In this document: piece after piece, positions 48,704 to 57,010 of the stretch | How the letters are laid out: every line of letters starts with the position of its first letter | Position numbering within the stretch: the stretch's first letter is position 1 | NCBI RefSeq assembly: GCF_006716785.1 | Contig: NZ_VFPQ01000001.1 | Coordinates: 3,534,001 to 3,598,000 of the forward strand | DNA: 64,000 nucleotides | Direction of reading: 5' to 3' | Source: Thermopolyspora flexuosa | Lineage (GTDB): Bacteria; Actinomycetota; Actinomycetes; Streptosporangiales; Streptosporangiaceae | The notes under the pieces: generated by a model | What the model was told of the DNA's origin: nothing | What the model saw: only the letters and a program-made list of their open reading frames with translations | Databases searched by the model: none | Position numbers and translations under genes: made by a program

Positions 48704-49452
48704 GCGGGGTCCAGTCGGTCGACCGGGCGCTCGACGTGCTCGAGGCGCTCGCCGGGCACGGCGGCGCGGCCGCCCTGTCGGAGATCGCGGCCACCACCGG
48801 CCTGCCGTACGGGACGATCCACCGGCTGCTGCGCACCCTGCTCGCCCGCGGCTACGTGCGGCAGGAGTCCGACCGCCGCTACGCGCTCGGCGGCGCGCTG
48901 GTACGGCTCGGCGGCGCGGCCGAGAACATGGTGGCGGCGTGGGCGCGGCCGTACCTGACGCGCATGGTGGACCTGTCCGGGGAGACCGCGAACCTGGCGG
49001 TGCTCGAGGGGGACTTCGTCGTGTACGTGGCCCAGGTGCCCTCGCCGCGGCGGCTGCGCATGTTCGCCGAGGTGGGGCGGCGGGTGCCGGCGCACAGCAC
49101 GGCGGTGGGCAAGGTGCTGCTCGCCGACCGGCCGGACGCGGCCGCGATCCTCGAGCGCACCGGGATGCCGCGCCGTACCGACCAGACGATCACCTCGGTG
49201 CCGGAGATGCTCGCCGAGCTGGAGCGGGTGCGTGAGCGCGGGTACGCGCTCGACCTCGGCGAGGAGGAGACGGGCGTGCACTGCCTGGCGGTGCCGGTGC
49301 GCGACGGGCGGCGGGTGGTCGCGGGCATGTCGGTGTCCGGCCCGGCGGACCGGATGAAGGCGCTCGACCTCGCCGAGCTGGCCCGCGGCATGCGCGAGAT
49401 CGCCGACGCCTTCGGGGCCGACGTGTACGGTTCGTCGGTGGCGGCGGGTTGA
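48700..49452 (+). CDS. IclR-family regulator of the glycolate operon
   Basis: A 250-residue IclR regulator. The winged helix-turn-helix is SVDRALDVLEALAGHGGAAALSEIAATTGLPYGTIHRLLRTLLARGYV. The C-terminal effector domain has AHSTAVGKVLLADRP, LGEEETGVHCLAVPVRDGRRVVAGMSVSGPADRM. GTG 48700 overlaps the glcF stop, placing it as the last gene of aceB-glcDEF. It probably senses glyoxylate or glycolate and controls the operon, a role inferred from position and from the IclR-like palindrome before aceB. Confidence 0.92.
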   Translation: MSGVQSVDRALDVLEALAGHGGAAALSEIAATTGLPYGTIHRLLRTLLARGYVRQESDRRYALGGALVRLGGAAENMVAAWARPYLTRMVDLSGETANLAVLEGDFVVYVAQVPSPRRLRMFAEVGRRVPAHSTAVGKVLLADRPDAAAILERTGMPRRTDQTITSVPEMLAELERVRERGYALDLGEEETGVHCLAVPVRDGRRVVAGMSVSGPADRMKALDLAELARGMREIADAFGADVYGSSVAAG

Positions 49453-49460
49453 ATGAGGGC

Positions 49461-49673
49461 ATGTGCAGGAGCATCAAGACCCTCCGCCCGCCGTACACCG
49501 ACGAGGTGACCGAACAGGACGTGCGCGCCGCGGCGCTGCAGTACGTCCGCAAGATCTCCGGGTTCCGTACCCCGGCCGCGCACAACGCCGAGGCGTTCGA
49601 GCGGGCGGTGACCGCGGTCGCGAAGGCGACCGAGGAGCTGCTCGCGTCGCTGACCGTGCGGGGCCGCGGCTGA
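49461..49673 (+). CDS. Small DUF2277-family protein
   Basis: A 70-residue protein matching DUF2277 by eye: MCRSIKTLRPPYTDEVTEQDVRAAALQYVRKISGFRTPAAHNAEAFERAV, with the conserved M-C-R start and ALQYVRK-x-SG core. ATG 49461 is used because the family begins M-C-R; an in-frame GTG/ATG at 49449 would add four residues. It lies 8 bases after the IclR gene and could be part of that operon. Its function is unknown. Confidence 0.88.
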   Translation: MCRSIKTLRPPYTDEVTEQDVRAAALQYVRKISGFRTPAAHNAEAFERAVTAVAKATEELLASLTVRGRG

Positions 49674-49736
49674 CCGGCACGCGGCCGCGCACCGGGGGTG
49701 TGCGGGCGCGCGTGCCGGCCGCCGGGGATCCCGCGG

Positions 49737-50546
49737 TCAGAGGGAGGCGCGGCGCATGCCCCGGATGCCGAGCGCGAGGCCGACCGCGGCGATCGCGCCG
49801 GCGGCGAGCGCCCCGTAGGCGACCTCGGGGGCGGTCAGGTCTCCGGCGAACAGCGCCCGCTCGGCCTCGACCACGTAGGTGATCGGGTTGACCCGCGACA
49901 CGGCGGCGAGCCAGGACGGGCCCGCCTCCACGGGTAGCAGCACCCCCGACGAGAGCAGCAGCGGGAACTGCGCGAACTGCTGCACCGCCCAGAACAACGA
50001 CGGCGTGCGTTTGGCGGCGAGGGCGAGCGCGAAGGACAGCGACCCGATGCCGATGCCGACCACCACGAGCAGGGCGAGCCCGGCGGTCACCCCGGCCGGG
50101 TGGAGGCGCAGGCCGAACGGCGCCATCACCAGGGTGATGAGCACGCCCTGGGTGAGGAGGATCAGCCCCTCCTTGAGGGTGCGGCCGATCAGCATCGCGG
50201 CCCGGCTGACCGGGGTGACGAGCACGCGCTCCAGCGAGCCGCCGCCCGCCTCCACGATCACGTTGTAACCGGCGGCTCCGGAGCCGAACAGGCCGATCAT
50301 CACGAGGATGCCGGGCACGAACCACTGCCAGTGGGAGTCGCCGAGCCCCGGCATGCCGCCGAGCAGCGGCCCGAACAGCACGAGGAAGATGAGCGGCTGC
50401 AGCATGCCGATGATGAGGCCGATCGGGACCCGCAGCTCGGGGCTGATCTCCCGGGCGAACACCAGGCCCACCTCGCGGAGGAGGTTGGCGGCGCGGCCGA
50501 GGCGGCCCGGGGCGGCGACGGCGGTGGCGGTGGTGGTGGTGGTCAT
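49737..50546 (-). CDS. ABC-2 type transporter permease (DrrB-like)
   Basis: A 269-residue membrane protein with six helices: IGLIIGMLQPLIFLVLFGPLL, WFVPGILVMIGLFGSGAAGYNVI, LKEGLILLTQGVLITLVMAPFG, GLALLVVVGIGIGSLSFALALAA, the AVQQFAQFPLLLSSGVLLP segment and VAYGALAAGAIAAVGLALGI. GSLERVLVTPVSR is the cytoplasmic loop typical of the family. With the ATPase 2 bases upstream it forms a DrrAB-type exporter for drugs or antibiotics. ATG 50546 begins MTTTTTATAV, encoded by a GGT-rich triplet run. Confidence 0.93.
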   Translation of the reverse strand: MTTTTTATAVAAPGRLGRAANLLREVGLVFAREISPELRVPIGLIIGMLQPLIFLVLFGPLLGGMPGLGDSHWQWFVPGILVMIGLFGSGAAGYNVIVEAGGGSLERVLVTPVSRAAMLIGRTLKEGLILLTQGVLITLVMAPFGLRLHPAGVTAGLALLVVVGIGIGSLSFALALAAKRTPSLFWAVQQFAQFPLLLSSGVLLPVEAGPSWLAAVSRVNPITYVVEAERALFAGDLTAPEVAYGALAAGAIAAVGLALGIRGMRRASL

Positions 50547-50548
50547 GG

Positions 50549-51577
50549 TCAGGCTCCTTCCTGGGTCTGGTCGCTCTCGCGCAGGCTGCGGCCGGTGAGC
50601 GCGAGGAACACGTCGTCGAGGGTGGGGCGGCGGACCTCGGTGGCGACCGTCCACAGCCCGGCCGCGTCGAGGGCACGCACGAGCTCGGGCAGTACGGCAG
50701 GGCCGTTCTTGACCCGGAAGGTGACGGTGTCGGCGCCCTCGTCCGGCCCGTCCTGCGGGGCGGTGGACGGACCGGCCGCGTCCGGAGCCTGCCGGCCGGT
50801 GGTGATCTCGTGCGCGGTGGGGATGCGGGCGGCGATCTCGGCGGCCCGCGCGGCCTCGCCCTTGCCGACGGTCACCGTGATCAGGTCGCCGGCGAGGTCG
50901 GCCTTGAGCCGCTCGGGGGTGTCGTCGGCGATGACCCGGCCGTGATCGATGATCATCACACGCTCGGCCATGGTGTCGGCCTCGTCGAGGTAGTGGGTGG
51001 TGAGGAAGATGGTCGTGCCGTACTCCTCGCGCAGCCGCAGGATGTGCTGCCACAGGTTGGCGCGGCTGTGCGGGTCGAGCCCGGTGGAGGGCTCGTCGAG
51101 GAAGAGCAGCTCGGGCCGGTGCATCAGGCCGAGGGCGATGTCGAGCCGCCGCCGCTGGCCGCCGGAGAGCGTGCTCGCCACGCGCTTGGCGACCCCGTCG
51201 AGCTCGAGGCCGGCGAGCAGCTCGTCGGCGCGGCGCCGCGCGTCCGCCCGGCTCATGCCGTGGAAGCGGCCCTGGAAGAGCAGCTCGTCGCGGACGCGGA
51301 AGGCATCCCCCGCGCCCCGCCCCTGGCCGATGTAGCCGATGCGGCGCCGGGCGCCGAGCGGGTCGGTGCGGATGTCGCACCCGGCGACGGTCGCCGTCCC
51401 GGCGGTCGGGGGCAGCAGCGTGGTGAGCATGCGCAGGCTGGTGGACTTGCCCGCGCCGTTGGGGCCGAGGAAGGCGACGAGCTCTCCTTCCGCGACGTCG
51501 ATGTCGATGCCGCGCACGGCCTCGACGGTCTCGCCCTTGACCCGGAAGTGCCGGGTCAGGCCGCGAGCATGGATCAT
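50549..51577 (-). CDS. ABC exporter ATP-binding protein (DrrA-like)
   Basis: A 342-residue ATPase with all motifs intact: Walker A GPNGAGKST, Q-loop IGYIGQG, signature LSGGQRRR, Walker B LLFLDEPSTGLD and switch His in TTHYLDEAD. The C-terminal DUF4162-like region is interrupted by a Pro/Asp-rich insertion (about residues 255-285). ATG 51577 (MIHARGLTRHF) is preferred; the longer frame from 51619 lacks a good Shine-Dalgarno. It is coupled to the permease. About 380 bases upstream lies a decayed copy of this gene, and two TGTCA-N8-TGACA palindromes lie between. Confidence 0.94.
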   Translation of the reverse strand: MIHARGLTRHFRVKGETVEAVRGIDIDVAEGELVAFLGPNGAGKSTSLRMLTTLLPPTAGTATVAGCDIRTDPLGARRRIGYIGQGRGAGDAFRVRDELLFQGRFHGMSRADARRRADELLAGLELDGVAKRVASTLSGGQRRRLDIALGLMHRPELLFLDEPSTGLDPHSRANLWQHILRLREEYGTTIFLTTHYLDEADTMAERVMIIDHGRVIADDTPERLKADLAGDLITVTVGKGEAARAAEIAARIPTAHEITTGRQAPDAAGPSTAPQDGPDEGADTVTFRVKNGPAVLPELVRALDAAGLWTVATEVRRPTLDDVFLALTGRSLRESDQTQEGA

Positions 51578-51798
51578 CGGATTTCCCCTTTCGCCACGGT
51601 TTTCGGGCATGACAAACAAGCACCTCGTGGGCGCGTCAGGAGGATTCAGGGGTTATTGCCGGGCCGATCCGCCGAATCGGAGCCCGAAAGCTCAGGACGA
51701 TATGACCAGGTGGCCCGTCCGGTGGCGCACCCACCGGCCGACCCCCTTTTCAACGCTCGCCACCTGGGCGAACGCCGCGATAAAGCCTCAATTCACTG

Positions 51799-51816
51799 TG
51801 TCAGCCTAGGTTGACA
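51799..51816. promoter_or_regulatory. Palindromic operator 1 upstream of the ABC exporter
   Basis: TGTCA-GCCTAGGT-TGACA, an almost perfect 18-base palindrome. A second site of the same form starts 27 bases further on (51826). It lies about 220 bases before the ATPase start. The neighbouring MarR protein is the likely ligand (inference). Confidence 0.65.
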
Positions 51817-51825
51817 CAGAAGGCG

Positions 51826-51843
51826 TGTCAACCAAGGATGACA
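51826..51843. promoter_or_regulatory. Palindromic operator 2 upstream of the ABC exporter
   Basis: TGTCA-ACCAAGGA-TGACA, with the same TGTCA-N8-TGACA form as the site at 51799. The centres are 27 bases apart. Together they also form a larger inverted repeat of 19-base arms with two mismatches. Confidence 0.65.
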
Positions 51844-51950
51844 AGCACAGAGCCGGGATGACCAGAAGCTCCGGACGGACCTGCGCAACTTCACCCGGCC
51901 ATTCGAATGCCGAGACCAGAACGATCGGCCACCGGCGTTTCCCCGGCCGT

Positions 51951-52530
51951 TCACTCGCGGACGGTGGGGCACGCGCGGCGATCTCTGCGGCCGGGCTCCT
52001 CACCCTTGCCGATGGTCACGTGATGTGACCCCCGGCGAGATCGGCCTTGAACCGTCCGGGGCGTCGCCGGCAATGCCCGACCACAGTCGAGCACACGCTC
52101 GGCCATTGTGTCGGCCTTGTCGAGGTAGCGGGCGGTGAGGTTCGTCGAGGGAGATCGGCTCGGGCCGGTGCATCGGGCCGAGGACGGTATCGGGCCGCGA
52201 CGAGGGCCGCCGGAGGGCGTGCCCGCCGGGCGGCGCGATCCCCCGCGAGTGGCCGAGGGCGGCGAGCAGCCGGTCGGCGTGGTGCCGGATGTCGAGCGGG
52301 CCGGCGACGGTCGCCGTCCCGGCGGCCGGGGTCGGCAGCGGGGTACGCATGCGCCCCGCGCCGTCGGCGCCACGGAAGGCGACGGATTCCCTTCCGCGAC
52401 GTCGACGCCGATGCCGCCCACGACCTCGCCGGTCTCGCCCTTGGCCCCGGGAGGTCCCGGGGTCAGACCGCGAGTGCGATTCACGGGTTTCTCCTCTCGC
52501 CACGGGTTTCGGGCACGACAAGAGAGCACC
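51951..52530 (-). pseudogene. Decayed duplicate of the ABC exporter ATPase gene
   Basis: The minus strand repeats pieces of the intact ATPase gene in order: an altered KGETVEAVRGIDIDVAEGE (KGETGEVVGGIGVDVAEGN), the segment around DEADTMAERV (KADTMAERV) and VTVGKGEA (VTIGKGEE). These are spread over different frames with internal deletions. Walker A, the signature and Walker B are lost. DNA identity is obvious by eye, for example in the stretch around CACGCTCGGCCAT. The duplication also includes ~100 bases upstream of the start (CGCCACGG-TTTCGGGCA, GTGGGCGC), at an offset of about 905 bases. It is a tandem duplication whose distal copy has decayed. Confidence 0.85.
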
Positions 52531-52619
52531 TTGTGGGCGCATTAGTGGGTTCTGGGGTGGTTTCCGGGTCACTCCCCCGGTTCGGGACCCAGAAAGCTTA
52601 GATCGAAAACACGCTCGAA

Positions 52620-52636
52620 TGTCAGGAACCCTGACT
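52620..52636. promoter_or_regulatory. Candidate operator in front of marR
   Basis: TGTCAGGAACCCTGACT contains GTCAGG and CCTGAC in perfect inversion around AAC, 12 bases before the marR start codon. It resembles the TGTCA/TGACA half-sites before the exporter but has 7 bases between half-sites instead of 8. Confidence 0.5.
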
Positions 52637-52647
52637 ATCCTGGCGGA

Positions 52648-53118
52648 ATGCCGTCAACATCCACGCCGCAGACGAAGCCGGCACAGCCACCCCCGATCTT
52701 CTGTCTGCTCGCCTACGCCGCCACGATCGCGGCCCGGCACGCCGAGCGGGAGCTTCGCCCGCACGGGCTCACCGTGCGCCAGTTCGGCCTGCTGATGCAG
52801 CTCCGCCAGGAACCCGCGCTCACCATGGCGGAGCTCGCCCGCCAGATCGGCGTGACCCGCCAGTCGCTGCAGGAGATGACCGCCGAGCTGGAACGGGCCG
52901 GGCATCTGCGCAGGCGGCCCGGCATGTCCGGCCGTACCTGCCGCCTCGAGCTCTCCTCCCGCACCGAGCGCGCCGTCTACTACGCCCAGGCCGCGCTGCT
53001 CGAGGCCGAGGCCGAGTTCCTCGGCGACGCCCTCACCCCGTACGAGATCGAGACCCTGCGCACGCTGCTGCGCCGCCTGCTCGCGCACGCCACCGACGAC
53101 GAGTCCTGGCTGCCCTGA
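52648..53118 (+). CDS. MarR-family transcriptional regulator
   Basis: A 156-residue winged-helix regulator. The core reads LTVRQFGLLMQLRQEPALTMAELARQIGVTRQSLQEMTAELERAGHLRRRPGMSGRTCRLELSSRTERAV, with the recognition helix VTRQSLQEMTAELE and the beta-hairpin wing after it. The flanking helices for dimerisation are present. ATG 52648 lies 12 bases past a palindrome, which fits autorepression. It is divergent from the ABC exporter, with the ATPase pseudogene in between, so the exporter is the likely target and may confer resistance to the unknown ligand. Confidence 0.93.
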   Translation: MPSTSTPQTKPAQPPPIFCLLAYAATIAARHAERELRPHGLTVRQFGLLMQLRQEPALTMAELARQIGVTRQSLQEMTAELERAGHLRRRPGMSGRTCRLELSSRTERAVYYAQAALLEAEAEFLGDALTPYEIETLRTLLRRLLAHATDDESWLP

Positions 53119-53217
53119 CCCCGGCCGCCCGCCGGACCCGCCGGATAGGGGTGAAACGCACCGGGCCCTGCGGACACCTCCATGGGTGACGGACTCCTCA
53201 GAACGGGAGGGAGCAGG

Positions 53218-53781
53218 GTGGATCCCCCCAACCGTAAGGCGCGCTTCGCCGAGATGTACCTGGCGCACTACGCCGACGTGCTCGCCTACATCCGGCGGCG
53301 CACCGACTCACCACACGATGCGGCCGACGCCCTCGCCGAGACGTTCACCATCGCCTGGCGGCGCCTCGACGACATCCCGGACGGGCCACGGACCCGGCTG
53401 TGGCTGTACGGCGTGGCCCGGCGGGTGCTCGCCAACGGGCGGCGGGCCGAGACCCGCCGCAGTGAGCTGGTGGAACGGCTCGGCGCGGAGCTGGCCGGGT
53501 GGGCGGCGCGCTCGCCCGATCCCGCCGAGGCCGCGGACCGCACCGAGGTGCGCGCCGCGTTCCGGCGGTTGCGGCCCGCCGACCGTGAGGTGCTCGCCCT
53601 GGTGAGCTGGGAGGGCCTGAGCCACGACGAGATCGCCGTGGTGCTGGGCTGCTCGCGCGCCACGGTCCGCCTCCGGCTGCACCGCGCCCGCAAACGGCTG
53701 GCCAAGGAACTGCGCGCGGCCGGGCTCGACGTGTCCCGCTACGGGGCGCGGGCGGTCGCGCTGAGCGAAGGGAAGGCGTGA
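53218..53781 (+). CDS. ECF-type RNA polymerase sigma factor
   Basis: A 187-residue sigma factor. Region 2 is FAEMYLAHYADVLAYIRRRTDSPHDAADALAETFTIAWRRLDDIP with the family's DALAETF segment; region 4 is AFRRLRPADREVLALVSWEGLSHDEIAVVLGCSRATVRLRLHRARKRL. GTG 53218 is chosen because GGGAGGGAG precedes it; a longer in-frame start at 53182 lacks one. The stop overlaps the next gene (GTGATG). The downstream membrane protein is probably its functional partner. Confidence 0.93.
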   Translation: MDPPNRKARFAEMYLAHYADVLAYIRRRTDSPHDAADALAETFTIAWRRLDDIPDGPRTRLWLYGVARRVLANGRRAETRRSELVERLGAELAGWAARSPDPAEAADRTEVRAAFRRLRPADREVLALVSWEGLSHDEIAVVLGCSRATVRLRLHRARKRLAKELRAAGLDVSRYGARAVALSEGKA

Positions 53782-54707
53782 TGCCACGAACCGACGACAT
53801 CGACCGGCTGGTTGCCGCCATCGCCCCGGACCCCGGTCCCGGGCTGACCCCATCGGGCCGCCAACTGATGGAAGAGATCACCACGACCCCGGTCGCCCTG
53901 TCCCCGGCGCCGGCCCGCCGACGCCGCCGGTGGCTCGCCGTACCGGTGGCCGCCGGGCTCACCGCCGCGGCGCTGGCGCTGGGCTGGGTGCTCCCCGCCC
54001 TACCGGGGCTCGGCTCCGCCCCGGCCGCCGCCGCGCTCGACATCCGCCGCGACGGCGACCACTACGTCATCCGGGTGCTGGACATGTACGCCGATCCGGA
54101 GACGTACGAACGGGAGCTGCGCGCCCGCGGGCTCGACATCACACTCGAGGTGAAGCCGACGTCCCGCGGCCGCGCGGGTTCCGTCTTCATCGTCCAGGAC
54201 CTCGACCGGCTCCAGGCCGAGGGCAGGGTGCCGGCCGACGGAAGGATCACCACCGTCGACGAGCTCCCGCTCGGCAAGGAGGCCTCCCCCGGCGATCCCG
54301 TCTCCCCCCTCCGGCCGCCCGGCTCCTGCCAGACGCCCCACGGCTGCCCGCTCGGGGTGCGGATACCGGTCGACCTGACCGAACGGGCCCGGATCACCAT
54401 CGGCCGGGAGGCCCGCCCGGGTGAGGACTACCTGATCAGACCCGACGTCGGCTCCCCCGGCGAGCCGCTGCACTGCGTGCCGTACGTCAACCGGACCGTC
54501 GCCGAGGTCACCCGGATCGCCCGCGAGCGCGGCGTCGAGCCGACCTTCGCCCACGCGGGCACCATGCACGGGCCGGACCGGGCCCCCGCCGGCTGGTACG
54601 TCCACGAGGGCGTCATGAGCGGCGCGAAGACGGCGATCTTCCTGATCGGTCCCGAACCCGACCCGTCCCCGCACCCGGATTCCGCCTTCGGCTGCGGCGA
54701 ATCCTGA
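53781..54707 (+). CDS. Single-pass membrane protein coupled to the sigma factor
   Basis: A 308-residue protein with a cytoplasmic N-terminus (MPRTDDIDRLVAAIAPDPGPGLTPSGRQLMEEI), an Arg-rich stop and one helix (WLAVPVAAGLTAAALALGWVLPAL, about residues 50-72). The extracytoplasmic domain of ~230 residues has beta-strand-like sequence and three or more Cys (SCQTPHGCPLG, HCVPY). Sigma plus such a membrane protein recurs in Streptosporangiales genomes, often as CU044_5270-type proteins. There is no zinc anti-sigma motif, so an anti-sigma role is only suggested by position. ATG 53781 or GTG 53778 may be the start. Confidence 0.85.
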   Translation: MPRTDDIDRLVAAIAPDPGPGLTPSGRQLMEEITTTPVALSPAPARRRRRWLAVPVAAGLTAAALALGWVLPALPGLGSAPAAAALDIRRDGDHYVIRVLDMYADPETYERELRARGLDITLEVKPTSRGRAGSVFIVQDLDRLQAEGRVPADGRITTVDELPLGKEASPGDPVSPLRPPGSCQTPHGCPLGVRIPVDLTERARITIGREARPGEDYLIRPDVGSPGEPLHCVPYVNRTVAEVTRIARERGVEPTFAHAGTMHGPDRAPAGWYVHEGVMSGAKTAIFLIGPEPDPSPHPDSAFGCGES

Positions 54708-54803
54708 CCCCTCCGAGGCCATCTGCGACGGCCCCGCCCGGTTCAGTGCCGTGATCTCCCGGCACTCGCCACGGTGACAGGTATCGCCGCCGAGGTGAGA
54801 CGG

Positions 54804-54834
54804 CCCGCCCGGCCCACCGACCAGGCCGGGCGGG
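54804..54834 (+). terminator. Terminator hairpin after the second sigma-factor pair
   Basis: CCCGCCCGGCC (54804-54814) pairs perfectly with GGCCGGGCGGG (54824-54834) around a 9-base loop, followed by TCGTTCC. It lies about 97 bases downstream of the membrane protein stop. Confidence 0.75.
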
Positions 54835-55355
54835 TCGTTCCGCTTCCGCCGTCATCGGCACTCCTGACGGAGCCCGGCCGCCCCGGTCCGTCTCTCTCGG
54901 ACACGTCTCTGCGGATCGCCCGGACCAGGCTCCCGTGAGTCCGGCCGACAGTGGATGGAACAGCCGGGGCGCCGCCCCGTTGCCTGGTCGCCGACGGAAG
55001 CCGTGGACGACCACCGAGCACAACGCCTGTCCCTGCGGCTACACACCCTCATCGACGGCCACGGGGGCGCCGCATCCGGCCGCGCGGACCCGCCGGTGCC
55101 GGCTGGGTCGTCCTCCTCGGCTCGAAACCTCCCACGTCGGCGGGGACCGCCGGCTCGCTGCTGCACGGCCGTACCGCCCTGCCCCTGGACCGCGGCCATG
55201 GGCCTGCTCGTCGGACCGGTGGCCGTCCTCGACCACGACCGGCTACGTGCAGCCCGTCCACCCTGTCGCCTCCCTTGCCCCGCACGCGCTCATCGTCAGG
55301 CTCCGCTGGACGCCCACAGCGGCACCGCCGCGATGATCAGAGGCGGGGTGGTGGG
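54835..55355. other. Intergenic region between convergent genes
   Basis: 521 bases. Frames are open on both strands (for example around 54951-55533) but none has a family signature or consistent codon bias. No further strong hairpin was noticed. Confidence 0.55.
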
Positions 55356-55378
55356 CTACTGGCGCTTGAGGACGCGGC

Positions 55379-57010
55379 TTATTCCGGCCGCGATGACGTC
55401 GCGAGGATCCAGCCGATCGCGACGACGGCATAGCCGAACCACTGATCGACGGGGGTGGCGGGGCCGAAGGCCTTCTCCTGACCGAGGTCGACCACGGGGA
55501 GGAGCAGGTCGAGCGCGTACGCGAGCGGGCTGAAGGCGAGTCCGTTGTCCGCGTCGAGCGGACGGGGCGGGCGGATGGAGTAGTACCAGGTGGCGAGGGC
55601 CAAGGGCAGGAGCAGCCACGCGCCGGCGCGCAGCGGGCGGTAGCCGTAGCCCATCATGACGTCCTGGACGTACCCCCACAGGCGTCCGGGCAGGCGGAGC
55701 GTCGCCCGGCGACGGCGCTCCTTGGCGAGCAGGACGGTACGCGCGTCCTCGTCGTGGCCGATCCGGCGGAACATCGCCACCAGCTGCTCGTACGGGTGCG
55801 GCTCGTAGGTGGCGACGGATCGGCGGAGCCAGTCGAGCAGCTGTTTGGGGGGCAGCTCGGGGGTGAGGCGCTCGAAGTGCAGGCCGCCCAGCCGCATGGT
55901 TCCCGTGGTCGCCACGCCGTGCAGGTCGAGGGTCACCACCCGGGTGTCGGTCAGGTCGATGGTGCCGCTGCAGCTCTCGGGCAGCGAGACGGTCTTGGCC
56001 TCGATCTCGGACAGGTCGAGGCTCACTTGCGCGTCGGAGATCACGCGCCCGCCGGTGAGATCGAGGCTCGAGCCGATCCTGCTCTCCGAGAGCGTCAGCC
56101 ACCCGCGGACGGTGACGCCGCGCAGGTCGGCGAAGTGGCCGACGTTGAGGTTCGTCGCCTCGAGGGCGCACTGGCCGGGGTTGTGCATGACGGCGCCCTC
56201 CATCCGGAGGGTGGAGCCGATGGTGACGCCGTCCAGGCGTATCTTTCCGTCCGCGACGTACGCGCGCCGGACGGGGCCGCCGCGGTCGCCGCGGCGCAGG
56301 TAGAGCGAGCCGCCGACGGACATGCGCCCGGCGGCGAGGGCGGTGCCGCCGGGGTTGAGCAGCCATGCGCCGATCATCAGCACGCTGTCCTGGACGATGG
56401 CGCCGTACAGCCTGGCCTCGCCCTCGATCGAGGCCCCGTTGGCGTGGAGGCTGCCGTTGACCTTGAGGTGCGTGCCGTACAGGGCGCAGCCGCCCACGTT
56501 GACCAGCCGGGCCTCGTCGAGTTCGAGGTTGCCGTTCACCTCGGCCCCGTACAGGCGCAGCTCGCGGGCGGTGAGCCGGGTGAGGTCGAGGTCGGTGGCC
56601 GACCTCAGGTAGTCGGCGCGCAGGGCGGGGAGACGGCTTCCGGCGAGCGACAGGTGCCGGACGTCGGCACGGTCGCAGACGACCGGCTCCGCGAACGAGC
56701 AGTCCTCCAGCCATACCGGGCAGCCGATCGTGCCGTGCGCGAGGTCGAGCCGCCCGGTGATACGAGCGCCCCTGAGCCGCAGGGCCGGAACCCGTCCCGC
56801 CTCCGGGGCGACGCCGGTGCCGAGCACGAGCCGCTCGATCACCTCCGCCCGTACGGTTCGCCGTGGCCCCCATTCCTTACCTCGGCGGGGATCGTCTTTG
56901 GCCGCGTCCCCCTCCCGCAGGTCCACCTGGACACCGCGGCGGAAGGCGTCGACCAGCCGCTGCTCGGGCGCGGTCAGGGCGAGGTCGCCGAGCAGGTGTT
57001 CCTCGGTCAT
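55379..57010 (-). CDS. Beta-helix-like membrane protein with frameshifted C-terminus
   Basis: A 543-residue protein of the group often labelled membrane-associated oxidoreductase in actinomycetes, though no redox motif is visible. Residues ~70-400 are short repeating strands of about 20 residues (RLRGARITGRLDLAHGTI, ELRLYGAEVNGNLELDEA, SLHANGASIEGEARLYGA and so on), as in a pentapeptide-like right-handed beta-helix. A conserved helical segment follows (PHPYEQLVAMFRRIGHDEDARTVLLAKERRRRA), then a membrane helix (AGAWLLLPLALATWYYSI) and the start of a second. The frame ends ILATSSRPE; the other frame continues VIAAGISRVLKRQ to a stop at 55356. One missing base near 55395-55400 therefore cuts the last helix. 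ATG 57010 overlaps the upstream NTPase-glycosyltransferase stop (ATGA). Confidence 0.85.
   Translation of the reverse strand: MTEEHLLGDLALTAPEQRLVDAFRRGVQVDLREGDAAKDDPRRGKEWGPRRTVRAEVIERLVLGTGVAPEAGRVPALRLRGARITGRLDLAHGTIGCPVWLEDCSFAEPVVCDRADVRHLSLAGSRLPALRADYLRSATDLDLTRLTARELRLYGAEVNGNLELDEARLVNVGGCALYGTHLKVNGSLHANGASIEGEARLYGAIVQDSVLMIGAWLLNPGGTALAAGRMSVGGSLYLRRGDRGGPVRRAYVADGKIRLDGVTIGSTLRMEGAVMHNPGQCALEATNLNVGHFADLRGVTVRGWLTLSESRIGSSLDLTGGRVISDAQVSLDLSEIEAKTVSLPESCSGTIDLTDTRVVTLDLHGVATTGTMRLGGLHFERLTPELPPKQLLDWLRRSVATYEPHPYEQLVAMFRRIGHDEDARTVLLAKERRRRATLRLPGRLWGYVQDVMMGYGYRPLRAGAWLLLPLALATWYYSIRPPRPLDADNGLAFSPLAYALDLLLPVVDLGQEKAFGPATPVDQWFGYAVVAIGWILATSSRPE

Noticed and set aside
51958-52000. 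Pseudogene region as a second functional exporter ATPase
   Set aside because: Walker A, signature and Walker B are missing and the homologous pieces lie in different frames.
54951-55533. Several overlapping plus-strand frames after the second sigma-factor pair
   Set aside because: Three frames are open at once, none with a signature; they run into the antisense of the beta-helix gene.
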